NCBI RefSeq assembly: GCF_009696265.1
Contig: NZ_VUMH01000017.1
Coordinates: 1-52,399, forward strand
Source: Desulfovibrio porci
Lineage (GTDB): Bacteria; Desulfobacterota; Desulfovibrionia; Desulfovibrionales; Desulfovibrionaceae
DNA: 52,399 nucleotides
Direction: 5' to 3'
In this document: piece by piece, positions 8,656 to 16,950 of the stretch
Layout: each line of letters opens with the position of its first letter
How positions within the stretch are numbered: position 1 is the stretch's first letter
Program-made: the position numbers and the translations under genes
The notes under the pieces: generated by a model
Database searches by the model: none
Seen by the model: only the letters and a program-made list of their open reading frames with translations
What the model was told of the DNA's origin: nothing

Positions 8656-9894
8656 TCAGCGGGCCAGCCCCCGCGAACGGGCCAGACGCGCCGCCTCGGA
8701 ATTGGGGAAATCGGCCAGCAAGGTTTTGTATTTCTGGGCCGCGCCCGGCTTGTCGCCCAGACGGCTCAAGCACATCCCGGCCTTGAGCAGGGCGTCGGCA
8801 TTCTTATGATGACGCGGATAGGAGGCATTGACGGCCTGAAAATGCGTCAGCGCCTCCTTGTAGTTGCCCTGGGCGTAGAAACATTCGCCGATCCAGTATT
8901 CTGCGTTGGCCGCGTAACGGCCCTGCGGATACTGCTGCAAAAACTCTCTAAAGCGACTGACGCCCTCAGCGGACCGTCCTGAAAGCGCAACTTTGAGGGC
9001 CGCCTTGTATGCGGATTCCTCTCCCTTGGTTCCCGCAACGGGCCTGGAGGGGGCGGCGGACTGATTTTGCGTTGCCGCCGGAGCAGGCGCGGCATTTGCC
9101 GACGGCGTAGTCGAAGTGGCTGGAGTTGCGGGAGCGCCCACGGGCGGCAAGCCGGGGTGTTCCGGCGGCAAGGCCAGGCCGGAAGGCGGCAGCGCGGGCA
9201 CCGGCACGGATGCGGTGCCGGACGGCGTCGATTCAACAACGCCCTTGTCGCCGGAAGACGCCGCCGGAACAGGGTTGGCCGCCGAAGCTGACGGAATGTC
9301 GGCGGGTGGCAGGGCCAGACCGCCCGTGGCGGGAGCGGCGGCCGTCAACTGGCCGGAAGGTCCGGCCACGGTTTCGGGACGCCCCACCTGGCCGGAGGGA
9401 CCAGCGGGTTTTTCCTTGCTTTTTTCTGCGTTGGAAGCGGGCGTGCCCACGGGAAAAGACGCGGGCGGCGCGGCGGGATCAATCATTTTGGCCGAAGCCA
9501 CCGCCGGAGCGCCTTGTGCGACGGGCGGCATTTTCTCGCCGCCCCGGCCGTTGCCCGGCGCAGCGGCGGCTTGCGCCGGAGGCGAAGGAACCGGCTGATT
9601 CGCGCTCTGAACTGCCGTCGGCGCGGGTTGCGGGGGGATGATGGGCACAACGGTCATTCCGGTTTTATGGCCGTTGCGGGTGCGCACTTCATAGACGCGG
9701 TTGTTAAGCAGCGCTACCTGGCTGTTCAGCGCGGTCACGCTGTTTTCCAGATTGCGCAGGCGCTGGTCCGTTTCGCGCAGAACCCGCTGATTTGTCTCGG
9801 CGGTGGCTTCCACCTTCCGCATCTGTCCGGTGGACGCGCAGCCGCCGACCGCCAGAACAAGGCAGGTCGCCGGAATCACAAAAACTTTTTTCAT
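8656..9894 (-). CDS. cpoB: Tol-Pal system lipoprotein, CpoB/YbgF-like
   Basis: A 412-residue periplasmic protein that in other bacteria coordinates Tol-Pal function with septal peptidoglycan synthesis. Its signal peptide ends in a lipobox (LAVGGC, Cys19), so it is probably a lipoprotein, unlike soluble E. coli CpoB. A coiled-coil stretch (about 25-70, RETDQRLRNLENSVTALNSQ) fits the trimerisation helix. A long Pro/Ala/Gly-rich linker (about 85-285) follows, then three TPR-like repeats to the end (YWIGECFYAQGNYKEAL, then GMCLSRLGDKPGAAQKYKTL). GGGAG precedes the ATG. No tol or pal gene is present here. The name rests on the coiled-coil plus TPR architecture; the linker is unusually long. Confidence 0.8.
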   Translation of the reverse strand: MKKVFVIPATCLVLAVGGCASTGQMRKVEATAETNQRVLRETDQRLRNLENSVTALNSQVALLNNRVYEVRTRNGHKTGMTVVPIIPPQPAPTAVQSANQPVPSPPAQAAAAPGNGRGGEKMPPVAQGAPAVASAKMIDPAAPPASFPVGTPASNAEKSKEKPAGPSGQVGRPETVAGPSGQLTAAAPATGGLALPPADIPSASAANPVPAASSGDKGVVESTPSGTASVPVPALPPSGLALPPEHPGLPPVGAPATPATSTTPSANAAPAPAATQNQSAAPSRPVAGTKGEESAYKAALKVALSGRSAEGVSRFREFLQQYPQGRYAANAEYWIGECFYAQGNYKEALTHFQAVNASYPRHHKNADALLKAGMCLSRLGDKPGAAQKYKTLLADFPNSEAARLARSRGLAR

Positions 9895-9972
9895 ACCGTT
9901 CTCCCGCCCTTTTTCTGCCCCAAGCCGCTTTACATTTCAAGAAGTCTTGCGGCTGCCGCGTTTTTCAGGCAA

Positions 9973-9986
9973 GTACAGGCCTGTAC
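9973..9986. promoter_or_regulatory. 14-bp perfect palindrome in divergent intergenic region
   Basis: GTACAGGCCTGTAC lies between the divergent cpoB and leader/membrane-protein genes, about 60 bases upstream of the leader ORF. It could be an operator. No regulator is assigned. Confidence 0.3.
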
Positions 9987-10044
9987 AACGCCCGGTGAGC
10001 ATAGCGCATGCTCCCCGGACAGCGCAAGATTGCAAGGAGTCAGC

Positions 10045-10095
10045 ATGAACACGCCCGATCCGGCCCTTTCTCAGACACAAGGCGGCGCGCTATGA
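10045..10095 (+). CDS. 16-codon leader ORF overlapping the membrane protein start
   Basis: A short ORF (MNTPDPALSQTQGGAL) has a better ribosome site (AAGGAG, 6 bases before its ATG) than the gene that follows. Its stop overlaps that gene's ATG as ATGA, in a different frame. This is the layout of a translational-coupling leader. Nothing in the peptide (no run of one amino acid, no arrest motif) suggests attenuation. It may also be fortuitous. Confidence 0.4.
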   Translation: MNTPDPALSQTQGGAL

Positions 10096-11036
10096 ACGCC
10101 ATCCATGAATTTCTGCTCGTCAATCCGCTGTTGCAGACGGGTCTTGATATCATCAGCGTGACTATCCCGCTGGCCGCGTTGCTGGCCTTCGCCGGTATGG
10201 GCTTCATGTCCGGCACGGCCCGCATCCTGTCCCTCACGCGCCGGCGTTCCTCATACGACAAGTGCGCCCGCCAGCTTGCCCTGCTCGGCCTGATTCTGGG
10301 CTGGCTGCTGCTGATCGGCGGACGGGTCTGGATTTTCTTTACCCAGGCCGGCTACACGCCCGATTCCCTGCCCAGCTTTCTGGTGGAGATGAGCTGGATA
10401 CTGCTGAGCTTGGCCGTGCTGATCAGCAGCCTCTACTACACGCTCTGGAAAGCATTGAAGAACATGCCCGTCCTGCACGTGACCCTGGGCATGCTCAGCG
10501 GCGTGCAAGGCTGCGTGGCCGTTGTGGCCACACTGGCCGCCGCGCGTTTTCTCGCCGCCTTCGCCCATCCCGACGCGGCCGCCATGACGCTTGCCGATAT
10601 CTTTCCCGCCGCCTGGAGCGCGCCGCTCTGGAGCGCCCTCTGCTACACCCTGCCGCTGATCCTGGCCATGCCCGCCGCGTTCGGCGCGCTCTGGCTGCTC
10701 CTGCGGCGCAAGCACGACGATTTCGGCCGGGACCACTACAATACCATGATTCCCTGGTGCGCGGGCTGGGCCCGCAACGCCTGGTGCCTGCTCTGGCTGC
10801 TGCTGCTCGTTTCCAGCGGCCTGCAAATCTGGCTGCACTGGCAGGACGGCGTTTTCAGCGCGCAGGACGCCATTGTCGAAAGCTCACGCCTGCTGCTCTG
10901 GCTGATTCCCGTGCTGCTCTGGACCATGGTGCGCCGCAGCGCCATCGCCCTGCGCCACAAGCTGACCCTGCTGGCCGCGCTGCTCATCGCCGTGGGCTTC
11001 ATGCTGCCCTACTATTTGGAGGCCACGAGCATATAG
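10092..11036 (+). CDS. Multi-pass membrane protein, unknown function
   Basis: A 314-residue inner-membrane protein with about eight hydrophobic helices (examples: ISVTIPLAALLAFAGMGF, LALLGLILGWLLLIGG, LLLWLIPVLLWTMV, LTLLAALLIAVGFMLPYYL). Basic loops such as RRRSSYDKCAR and RRKHDDFGRDHYN set the topology. Helix-embedded His and Trp residues give a faint look of respiratory membrane subunits, but I recognise no family and assign none. The start at 10092 overlaps the leader stop and has AAGGCGG upstream. The neighbours are divergent or convergent, so it is a stand-alone unit with its leader. Confidence 0.8.
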   Translation: MNAIHEFLLVNPLLQTGLDIISVTIPLAALLAFAGMGFMSGTARILSLTRRRSSYDKCARQLALLGLILGWLLLIGGRVWIFFTQAGYTPDSLPSFLVEMSWILLSLAVLISSLYYTLWKALKNMPVLHVTLGMLSGVQGCVAVVATLAAARFLAAFAHPDAAAMTLADIFPAAWSAPLWSALCYTLPLILAMPAAFGALWLLLRRKHDDFGRDHYNTMIPWCAGWARNAWCLLWLLLLVSSGLQIWLHWQDGVFSAQDAIVESSRLLLWLIPVLLWTMVRRSAIALRHKLTLLAALLIAVGFMLPYYLEATSI

Positions 11037-11063
11037 GGGCGGCCGTCCCACGCTCTGCCGGAA

Positions 11064-12338
11064 TTATTTTTTCAGATACTGGCCGCGCCATTCGTCCAGA
11101 AAAAGCAGACTGGTTTCCAGTTCGCTCAGCGCGCCACTCTGTTCCCGCAAATGGGCCAGCACGTCGTCAAACGAGGCGTGCGGCCCCAATCCCAGCTTTT
11201 GCGTCAGCTGCGCCAGCTCTTCCCGCAACTGCGGATCAAGCTCCGGCGGCGCGTCCCGCGCGGCCTCGTCCTTGTGCGGCCAGGACCCCAGTTCCGTCTC
11301 CAGGTAGTTCAGCAAGGCGGCCATGCGCCGCTCATAGGTGTGGTCGCGCAACGTGCGTTCCCGGGCACGCCGGGCGAAGGCCTCGCGTTCCTCGGGATGG
11401 GCCAGAAAATAGTCGATCCCGGCGTAAAATTCATTCATGGATGTGAAGGTAGCCAGTTCATCAGGCGCGAAAAGCTCACCCAGCAAACCGCGCTGGTCCA
11501 CCAGTTGAAAGGCCCCCATGGCGGCCAGTTCAAAGGTGCGCGGATTGACGAAATCCCCGTGGCTGACCAGATCCCCCCTCTGCAAACTGGAGTGCAGATT
11601 GAGATTCACCTTGGCGGCATTGTAGATTTTGACGCTTTCCTCTTCGCTGATGCGCGCCCCCTGACGCTGAATGTTCCCGCTCAGCAGGCTCTCGCCTTCC
11701 CAGTCCGAACCCCATATCTTGAAATCCCGTCCGGCCAGAGGCCGAAAGGCCAGACGCCGGTTGGGATAGCCCGCGCCCAGAAAGGCAATGTCCGATCCGT
11801 ATTCCTTTTGCTCGGTCGGACTCAGTTCCAGGGCTTTGTGAAATTCCGGCAGGGCCGCCAAGGGCAGATACAGAGCGCGTGTCTGGCCGATTTGAGCCAG
11901 TTCCGACAGAAAGGGCTCTTTCTGGATGACCGCGAATGCGTCATACAACGGCGCGTAGGTCCGCCAGTAGCTGAATATCCGGTAGTCCTCCACAAACCAC
12001 ATGGCCGTGCGCACCCCGGCGCGCCGCAAGCGCTGCAGGAGGCTCCGGCTCATGGGAGCCTGGGCCAGCGCCAGCACAAGGTGAGGCTCCAGCGACTGGA
12101 CATGGGCCCAGACAGCCTGAGACACCACCTGGAAAAAGGCGTTTTCCAACGGTATGGTCTGCGCGGGCGTCAGCCCCAGTCCCTTGAGGCCGGTAAAGGC
12201 CGGATAGAGCATGGGGGCTTCAAAAAGCCGCACCGTATGCCCCAACGCGCGCAGGGCCGCGGCGCAATATCGGCCTATGGGCAGCGAACCGCCGTACATG
12301 GGCAGAATCACCAGAATACGCAGGGGCGTGGCGGGCAT
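11064..12338 (-). CDS. CgeB-like glycosyltransferase
   Basis: A 424-residue probable glycosyltransferase with the two-domain GT-B look of the CgeB family. The N-terminal Rossmann part starts RILVILPMYGGSLPIGRY and contains AMWFVEDYRIFSYW. The C-terminal part has DIAFLGAGYPNRRL, KVNLNLHSS and NPRTFELAAMGAFQLVD, the typical nucleotide-sugar-binding end with the ExxAxG pattern. A charged helical tail closes the protein. Start at 12338: the ATG overlaps the upstream stop (TGATG), with GGGAGG 8 bases before it. It is coupled to the GT9 gene upstream, so the pair probably acts on the same surface glycan, such as lipopolysaccharide core or a glycosylated protein. Donor and acceptor are unknown. Confidence 0.8.
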   Translation of the reverse strand: MPATPLRILVILPMYGGSLPIGRYCAAALRALGHTVRLFEAPMLYPAFTGLKGLGLTPAQTIPLENAFFQVVSQAVWAHVQSLEPHLVLALAQAPMSRSLLQRLRRAGVRTAMWFVEDYRIFSYWRTYAPLYDAFAVIQKEPFLSELAQIGQTRALYLPLAALPEFHKALELSPTEQKEYGSDIAFLGAGYPNRRLAFRPLAGRDFKIWGSDWEGESLLSGNIQRQGARISEEESVKIYNAAKVNLNLHSSLQRGDLVSHGDFVNPRTFELAAMGAFQLVDQRGLLGELFAPDELATFTSMNEFYAGIDYFLAHPEEREAFARRARERTLRDHTYERRMAALLNYLETELGSWPHKDEAARDAPPELDPQLREELAQLTQKLGLGPHASFDDVLAHLREQSGALSELETSLLFLDEWRGQYLKK

Positions 12339-13627
12339 CAGCAATACCTCCCGGGCGGCAGCATCCAATCCGCGTCATGACACAACCATTCGCGCAAGGC
12401 GGCCTGTTCCGCCGGATCAGTCGGTTCCGGCGATCCCGTCCGTCCGGCGGCGTCCGCCTCGCCGTTTTCCGGCAGATGCAGAAATTCCGCCAGCAGCGCG
12501 CGTGTAAAAGCCCGTTGCGGGGCGTGGGCATCGCGGCCGCCGTCCAGGCGAAGCACGCCGCCCAGGGCGTCCAGATCGCTGCGCCAGAATTGCAGACCGT
12601 CCGGCAATTCGGCCCTGATCCGCGCTTCGGGCCGCACGGCCGACGCCAATGAGCGCAGCAGTTCCTTGCCTTGCAGGGCTTCCAGGCAGGCGACCCGATG
12701 AGGACAGGGAGCGGATTCCAGACAGGGCGCGCAGGAGCGCGAAGCCTGCCAGACCGCGTGCCCCCGGCCATACGGGCCGGTTTCATGGCACCAGGCCGAG
12801 GAAAGAAAAAAAGCCAGCACCGGCACGCCCAGATGGGCGGCCAGATGCATGATGCCCGTGTCCGGCGTGAGCAGCGCGTCAAGGCCCTCCACCGCGTGAA
12901 TCAAGCCGGGCCAGTCCGTTTTGCCGCTGAGATCTTCAACCTTTCCCTGAACTTTGGCGGGCAAAAGACGTTGCAGTTTGTGCGCGACGGGCTGCTCCGC
13001 CCCGGAACCCAGCAAGCGCACCTTGGGGCCGTCCAACAGGCCGAAAAGTGTTTGCAGTATTGAGGCCAGCAAAGGCAGGGGCAGGGAACGGCGGGATTCA
13101 CGCCCCGCCAGCACCACGCCCAAGCCCTGGCCGCCGGGCCGGGCCGATGGATTGACCCGTTCCGCCGCCAGCGGCGACGAGGCGAAATGTCCCCAGAAAT
13201 CCACCAGATTCAGCGGAGAGAAAACCCGCCTCTCGCTCAGACGGAAAGTCAGCCGCGCCCAGGCCGAACGCGTGATACCGCCCTGCGGGGTTCGCGCGGG
13301 GCGGTAGCCCATGACGATCTCCGGCTCGAACAGGCGGCAGACGGCAGCGGTGACAGGGGAAAAATTGCAGTTGTAGACGGCCTGGAAGTCCATCTCCCGC
13401 CATTGGCGGAAGACAGCTCTGTTTTCAGCCAGAGCGGCGGCCCCCGGCTGACCGTGCAGGCGCAGTCCGTGGACCTCCGCGCCGGGATAGAGCAGGCGCG
13501 CCAGAGCCGCAAGGCCAACGTCCACGCCCAAGTGCACCCGGCCCCGCTCCTGCAATGTCCGGATCAGGCGCTTGCTCTGCACCAGATCGCCGAAGCGGGC
13601 CGCCTGTAAGACCAGAAATGCCGCCAT
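12338..13627 (-). CDS. Glycosyltransferase family 9 (heptosyltransferase-like)
   Basis: A 429-residue GT9 protein. Members add heptose or related sugars to lipopolysaccharide inner core at the cytoplasmic face of the inner membrane. The N-terminus (FLVLQAARFGDLVQSKRLIR) matches the family start, and the diagnostic C-terminal sugar-nucleotide site is LLTPDTGIMHLAAHLGVPVL near residues 255-275. A cysteine cluster (SCAPCLESAPCPHRVACLEA) beyond this motif is a variant seen in other GT9 proteins of this group. The start at 13627 has AAGGACAGG upstream, and the longer frame adds 46 unlikely residues. It is first in a two-gene unit with the CgeB-like transferase. Confidence 0.85.
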   Translation of the reverse strand: MAAFLVLQAARFGDLVQSKRLIRTLQERGRVHLGVDVGLAALARLLYPGAEVHGLRLHGQPGAAALAENRAVFRQWREMDFQAVYNCNFSPVTAAVCRLFEPEIVMGYRPARTPQGGITRSAWARLTFRLSERRVFSPLNLVDFWGHFASSPLAAERVNPSARPGGQGLGVVLAGRESRRSLPLPLLASILQTLFGLLDGPKVRLLGSGAEQPVAHKLQRLLPAKVQGKVEDLSGKTDWPGLIHAVEGLDALLTPDTGIMHLAAHLGVPVLAFFLSSAWCHETGPYGRGHAVWQASRSCAPCLESAPCPHRVACLEALQGKELLRSLASAVRPEARIRAELPDGLQFWRSDLDALGGVLRLDGGRDAHAPQRAFTRALLAEFLHLPENGEADAAGRTGSPEPTDPAEQAALREWLCHDADWMLPPGRYC

Positions 13628-13688
13628 CACCTGTCCTTGAAATCTACTGTACCAATCTGGATTTAGCCCATTCACCCGCCTGAGGCAA

Positions 13689-13702
13689 GCAAAGGCCTTT
13701 GC
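13689..13702. promoter_or_regulatory. 14-bp perfect palindrome between divergent operons
   Basis: GCAAAGGCCTTTGC lies in the 150-base gap between the GT9 gene and the precorrin-2 dehydrogenase gene. It is a candidate operator for either operon; no regulator is assigned. Confidence 0.3.
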
Positions 13703-13777
13703 AAAAACAGGCCCGGTCCTGTAGGCTGAAAGCCGACGCACCCGCCGCGTCCAACCTTGCAACAAAAGTCGAAACAG

Positions 13778-14482
13778 ATGTCATCCGCCGCGCTGCGCCC
13801 CCCCTTATATCCCCTCTTCCTTTCGCTGGAAGGACGCCGCTGTCTGGTAGCGGGCCTGGGAGGCGTTGGCCGACGCAAGCTGGCCGGTTTGCTGGCCTGT
13901 GGTCCGGCCTCGGTGCTGGCGCTGGATACGTTGCGGGCGGAGGATTTACCCGCCGAGGCCGCCGCGCTGCTCGCGGATCCGCGCGTTTGTTTTGAATGCC
14001 GCTCCTGCGCCCCCGCTGACGTGCGGGACCGCGCCCTGGTTTTCGCGGCCACCGGCAGCGCCGAGGAAAACGCCCGTATCGCCGCTCTGTGCCGTGAGGC
14101 GGGCGTCTTGTGCAATTGCGCCAGCGCGCCCGAGCTGGGCGCGTTCAGCGTGCCCGCCGTGACCCGGCGGGACGGACTCGCGGCGGCCTTGTCCACCGGC
14201 GGAGCCAGTCCAGCTCTGGCCCGGCGCTGGCGGCGCGAACTGGAGGACTGGCTGGCCCCTCGCGCCCGCATGGCCCGGCTGATGGGCCGCCTGCGTCCCC
14301 TGGTTCTTGCCTTGCACGCCGAGACAGGGCAGAATACACAACTGTTCCGCTCATTGGCGGCGTCGCCCCTGCAGTCCTGGCTGGCCGAGGGCGATCTTGA
14401 GAGTTGCCGCCAGTGGCTTCTGGCGGAGCTGCCCTCGGTTTTGCACGTTCACATAGCGGAGTTGCTTGATGATCTCGCCTGA
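13778..14482 (+). CDS. Precorrin-2 dehydrogenase / sirohydrochlorin ferrochelatase-like
   Basis: A 234-residue NAD-binding protein like the N-terminal half of CysG and yeast Met8p, which oxidises precorrin-2 to sirohydrochlorin and can insert iron to make sirohaem. After PLYPLFLSLEGRRCLVAG comes GGVGRRKL, the Rossmann nucleotide loop near residues 30-37. Next are VFAATGSAEENARIAALCRE and the family pattern NCASAPELGAFSVPAVTRRD with ALSTGGASPALARRWR. Sirohaem is the cofactor of dissimilatory sulfite reductase and the start of the alternative haem route in these bacteria. It is first in the operon with the CcsA-like and hemA genes. The ribosome site at 13778 is weak; an in-frame TTG at 13757 is an alternative. 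Confidence 0.87.
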   Translation: MSSAALRPPLYPLFLSLEGRRCLVAGLGGVGRRKLAGLLACGPASVLALDTLRAEDLPAEAAALLADPRVCFECRSCAPADVRDRALVFAATGSAEENARIAALCREAGVLCNCASAPELGAFSVPAVTRRDGLAAALSTGGASPALARRWRRELEDWLAPRARMARLMGRLRPLVLALHAETGQNTQLFRSLAASPLQSWLAEGDLESCRQWLLAELPSVLHVHIAELLDDLA

Positions 14483-15296
14483 AGCCTCAACGCTGATGAC
14501 ATTGAGTTTGTATGCCCTGGCCAGCGTGGCCGGACTGGCGGGGATGACAATGCGCAGCCCGCTCTGGCGCCGTATGGGCTGCTGGCTGGCCCTGGCGGGT
14601 TTTGCCTGCCAGACCCTGATGCTGGCGCTGGGCTTTCACAAAGCCCTGCCCGGCGGCCTGAGCCTGGGCGCGTATCTGCAAATGCTGGCCTGGTTCGTGC
14701 TGCTCTGCGGCCTGGCCGTGTGGCTCAAGCTGCGGCAGGAGGCGGCCCTGCTGTTCGCCGCGCCGCTGGCTTTGATGCTTTTCGCCATGTCCGCCCCCTA
14801 TCTCAGCGCTCTGGTACAGGTGCCGCCCTCGCTCAAAGCGCCCTTCTACGCCCTGCACATCGGCGCGTTGTTCCTGAGCCTGGGCTTGCTGACCCTCTCG
14901 TTTGCGGCGGGCGCGCTTTTTCTTTTTCTGGAAGGACGGATCAAGAGCAAGCAGCGCATGAAAGGCTTCTGGCAGGACATGCCCGCCCTTTCCATGCTGG
15001 ATAGAATCAATGCCTTCACCACCCTGACGGCTTTTCCGCTCTACACGCTGGGTATCGTGGCCGGGTTGATCTGGGCCAAACCCGTGTTCGGCGCCACGGT
15101 CACCGGCGACCCCAAGGAAGTCATCAGCATTGTGGTCTGGCTGCTGTTCGCCGTGCTCTTCCACAACCGGCTGGCGAACGGCTGGAAAGGCCGCAAACCG
15201 GCACAATTGGCTGTTTTCATTTTTCTTCTCTGTCTGTTTTCAATCCTTGTGGTGAACACCTTCATGGAGACGCACCACGCTTTCATCCGGAGCTGA
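14469..15296 (+). CDS. CcsA/HemX-like cytochrome c assembly family membrane protein
   Basis: A 275-residue inner-membrane protein with eight predicted helices, of the cytochrome c assembly (CcsA/HemX) family. Conserved-looking histidines lie in APFYALHIGALFLSLGLLTL and in AVLFHNRLANGWKGRK, and GIVAGLIWAKPVFG is a family-like helix. Its place between precorrin-2 dehydrogenase and hemA matches HemX proteins, which influence the amount of glutamyl-tRNA reductase, so a haem-related role is more likely than cytochrome ligation. The ATG at 14469 overlaps the upstream gene by 14 bases and has GGAG 6 bases before it. Confidence 0.83.
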   Translation: MISPEASTLMTLSLYALASVAGLAGMTMRSPLWRRMGCWLALAGFACQTLMLALGFHKALPGGLSLGAYLQMLAWFVLLCGLAVWLKLRQEAALLFAAPLALMLFAMSAPYLSALVQVPPSLKAPFYALHIGALFLSLGLLTLSFAAGALFLFLEGRIKSKQRMKGFWQDMPALSMLDRINAFTTLTAFPLYTLGIVAGLIWAKPVFGATVTGDPKEVISIVVWLLFAVLFHNRLANGWKGRKPAQLAVFIFLLCLFSILVVNTFMETHHAFIRS

Positions 15297-15308
15297 CCTG
15301 GGATTGCC

Positions 15309-16601
15309 ATGGACTGTGATATCTTTCTTGTCGGCCTCAATCACCGCACGGCGGGTGTGGACGTGCGCGAACGTTTCGCCCTGGTCAACCACTGCGACGA
15401 GGAACACTGGGCGCTGCCCTGTGTCGGCGCGGTGAGCGAGGCCATGATTCTTTCCACCTGTAATCGCGTGGAACTGCTGGCCGCCGGTACGGGCGACGTG
15501 TCCGGCCAGGTGCTGGACTGCTGGGCGAAGGCGCGCGGGGCGCAGGCCGACGAACTCAGGCCCTACGTCTACATCCACAAAAATCTGGAAGCCGTGCGAC
15601 ATCTCTTTTCCGTGGCCTCCAGCCTGGATTCCATGGTGCTGGGCGAACCCCAGATCCTGGGCCAGTTGAAGACCGCCTACCGTAAGGCCGTGGACAGTCA
15701 CGCCACGGGCGTGATTCTCAACCGCCTGCTACACAAGGCCTTTTCCGTAGCCAAACGGGTCCGTACCGAAACGGCCGTGGCCTCCAGCGCGGTTTCCATC
15801 AGTTACGCGGCGGTGGAGCTGGCCAAACGAATCTTTGGGGACATGCACTCCCACAAGGCCCTGCTGGTGGGCGCGGGTGAAATGGCGGAACTGGCTGCCA
15901 CGCATCTTTTACAGGCCGGCATCGACGAAATTCTGGTGGCCAACCGCACCCTGGTGCGGGGTCAGGAACTGGCCGAGCAGTTCCACGGCCGGGCAATCCC
16001 CTTTGAACAGCTGGCCGGGCACCTCACGGAAGTGGACATTATCATCACCTCCACCGGTTCGCCGGAACCCATCATCCGCGCTCGGGACATCCGGACCGTA
16101 CTCAAGGCGCGCAAGAACCGCCCCATGTTCTTCATCGACATCGCCGTGCCCCGTGATATCGACCCGGACGTCAACGGCCTGGACAATGTCTATCTTTACG
16201 ACATTGACGATCTTAAAGAAGTAGTTGAAGAAAATCTGGCCAACCGCCGGGACGAGGCCGCCAAAGCCGCGGAAATCGTCGACGAGGAAGTGGAATTTTT
16301 CGCCCACTGGCTCAGCAGCCTCGACGCCCAGCCCACCATTGTGGAACTGATCCAGCGCGGCGAGCGCGCGGCTCAGGAGGAACTGGCCCGGACCCTGAAG
16401 CATCTGGGGCCCCTGGACGAACAGAGCCGCGCGGCGCTGGAAACCATGGTCAGCGCGTTGGTGCGCAAGCTGAACCATGACCCCATCATGTTTCTCAAGG
16501 GCGGCGGCATGTCCCGTGAGGGCGGCGCGGCGCGCATCAGCATGGTGCGGCGGATATTCAACCTGGACAAAACCATCTGTAGCTGTAGCGGGAAAAACTG
16601 A
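15309..16601 (+). CDS. hemA: Glutamyl-tRNA reductase
   Basis: This 430-residue cytoplasmic enzyme reduces glutamyl-tRNA to glutamate-1-semialdehyde, the first committed step of tetrapyrrole synthesis by the C5 route. GLNHRTA at residues 9-15 and STCNRVEL with the catalytic Cys51 are intact. The NADPH domain begins near ALLVGAGEMAELAA (about 178). The C-terminal dimerisation domain includes ALVRKLNHDPIMFLK. Length is typical. It lies 12 bases after the CcsA-like gene and its stop overlaps the next ATG (TGATG). The order feeds precursor toward sirohaem and haem. Confidence 0.97.
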   Translation: MDCDIFLVGLNHRTAGVDVRERFALVNHCDEEHWALPCVGAVSEAMILSTCNRVELLAAGTGDVSGQVLDCWAKARGAQADELRPYVYIHKNLEAVRHLFSVASSLDSMVLGEPQILGQLKTAYRKAVDSHATGVILNRLLHKAFSVAKRVRTETAVASSAVSISYAAVELAKRIFGDMHSHKALLVGAGEMAELAATHLLQAGIDEILVANRTLVRGQELAEQFHGRAIPFEQLAGHLTEVDIIITSTGSPEPIIRARDIRTVLKARKNRPMFFIDIAVPRDIDPDVNGLDNVYLYDIDDLKEVVEENLANRRDEAAKAAEIVDEEVEFFAHWLSSLDAQPTIVELIQRGERAAQEELARTLKHLGPLDEQSRAALETMVSALVRKLNHDPIMFLKGGGMSREGGAARISMVRRIFNLDKTICSCSGKN

Positions 16602-16936
16602 TGCGCTGGTATGCCGTTGACGATCTCAGCGCCGAGGAGACGGCGCGACTGGCTCAGGCCCTGCGGGATATGGAATTCAGCTCCGGCATGAACGGCCTCT
16701 ACTGGCTGCCCGTGCCCGAAGCCATGCTCTCGCCGGTGCAGCGCGAGCACGCGGCCGACTGCGGTCCCTATGCGCTGGGGCTGGAACTGGAAGAACACAG
16801 TCTGCGCCTGGAACTGCTGGTAAGGGCGCGGGGGCGTCTGCGCTGCGATTGCGTGCGCTACGCAGGACCGGAACTGCGCGCCCATATGATCGCCTATCTG
16901 GATCAGCTGCTGACTGACCTGCAGATTGCCGGTTAG
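16601..16936 (+). CDS. Small conserved-context protein, unknown function
   Basis: A 111-residue soluble protein (starts MRWYAVDDLSAEETARLAQA) that I cannot assign to a named family. It is acidic at the N-terminus, with a predicted alpha/beta pattern, no signal peptide and no membrane helix. Two cysteines occur in RLRCDCVRY. Translation is coupled to hemA through a TGATG overlap, and it is followed by tilS after 14 bases. The coupling makes it a real gene and suggests a small accessory role in tetrapyrrole synthesis, which is inference only. Confidence 0.75.
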   Translation: MRWYAVDDLSAEETARLAQALRDMEFSSGMNGLYWLPVPEAMLSPVQREHAADCGPYALGLELEEHSLRLELLVRARGRLRCDCVRYAGPELRAHMIAYLDQLLTDLQIAG

Positions 16937-16950
16937 CCTTCATCCTTCAC

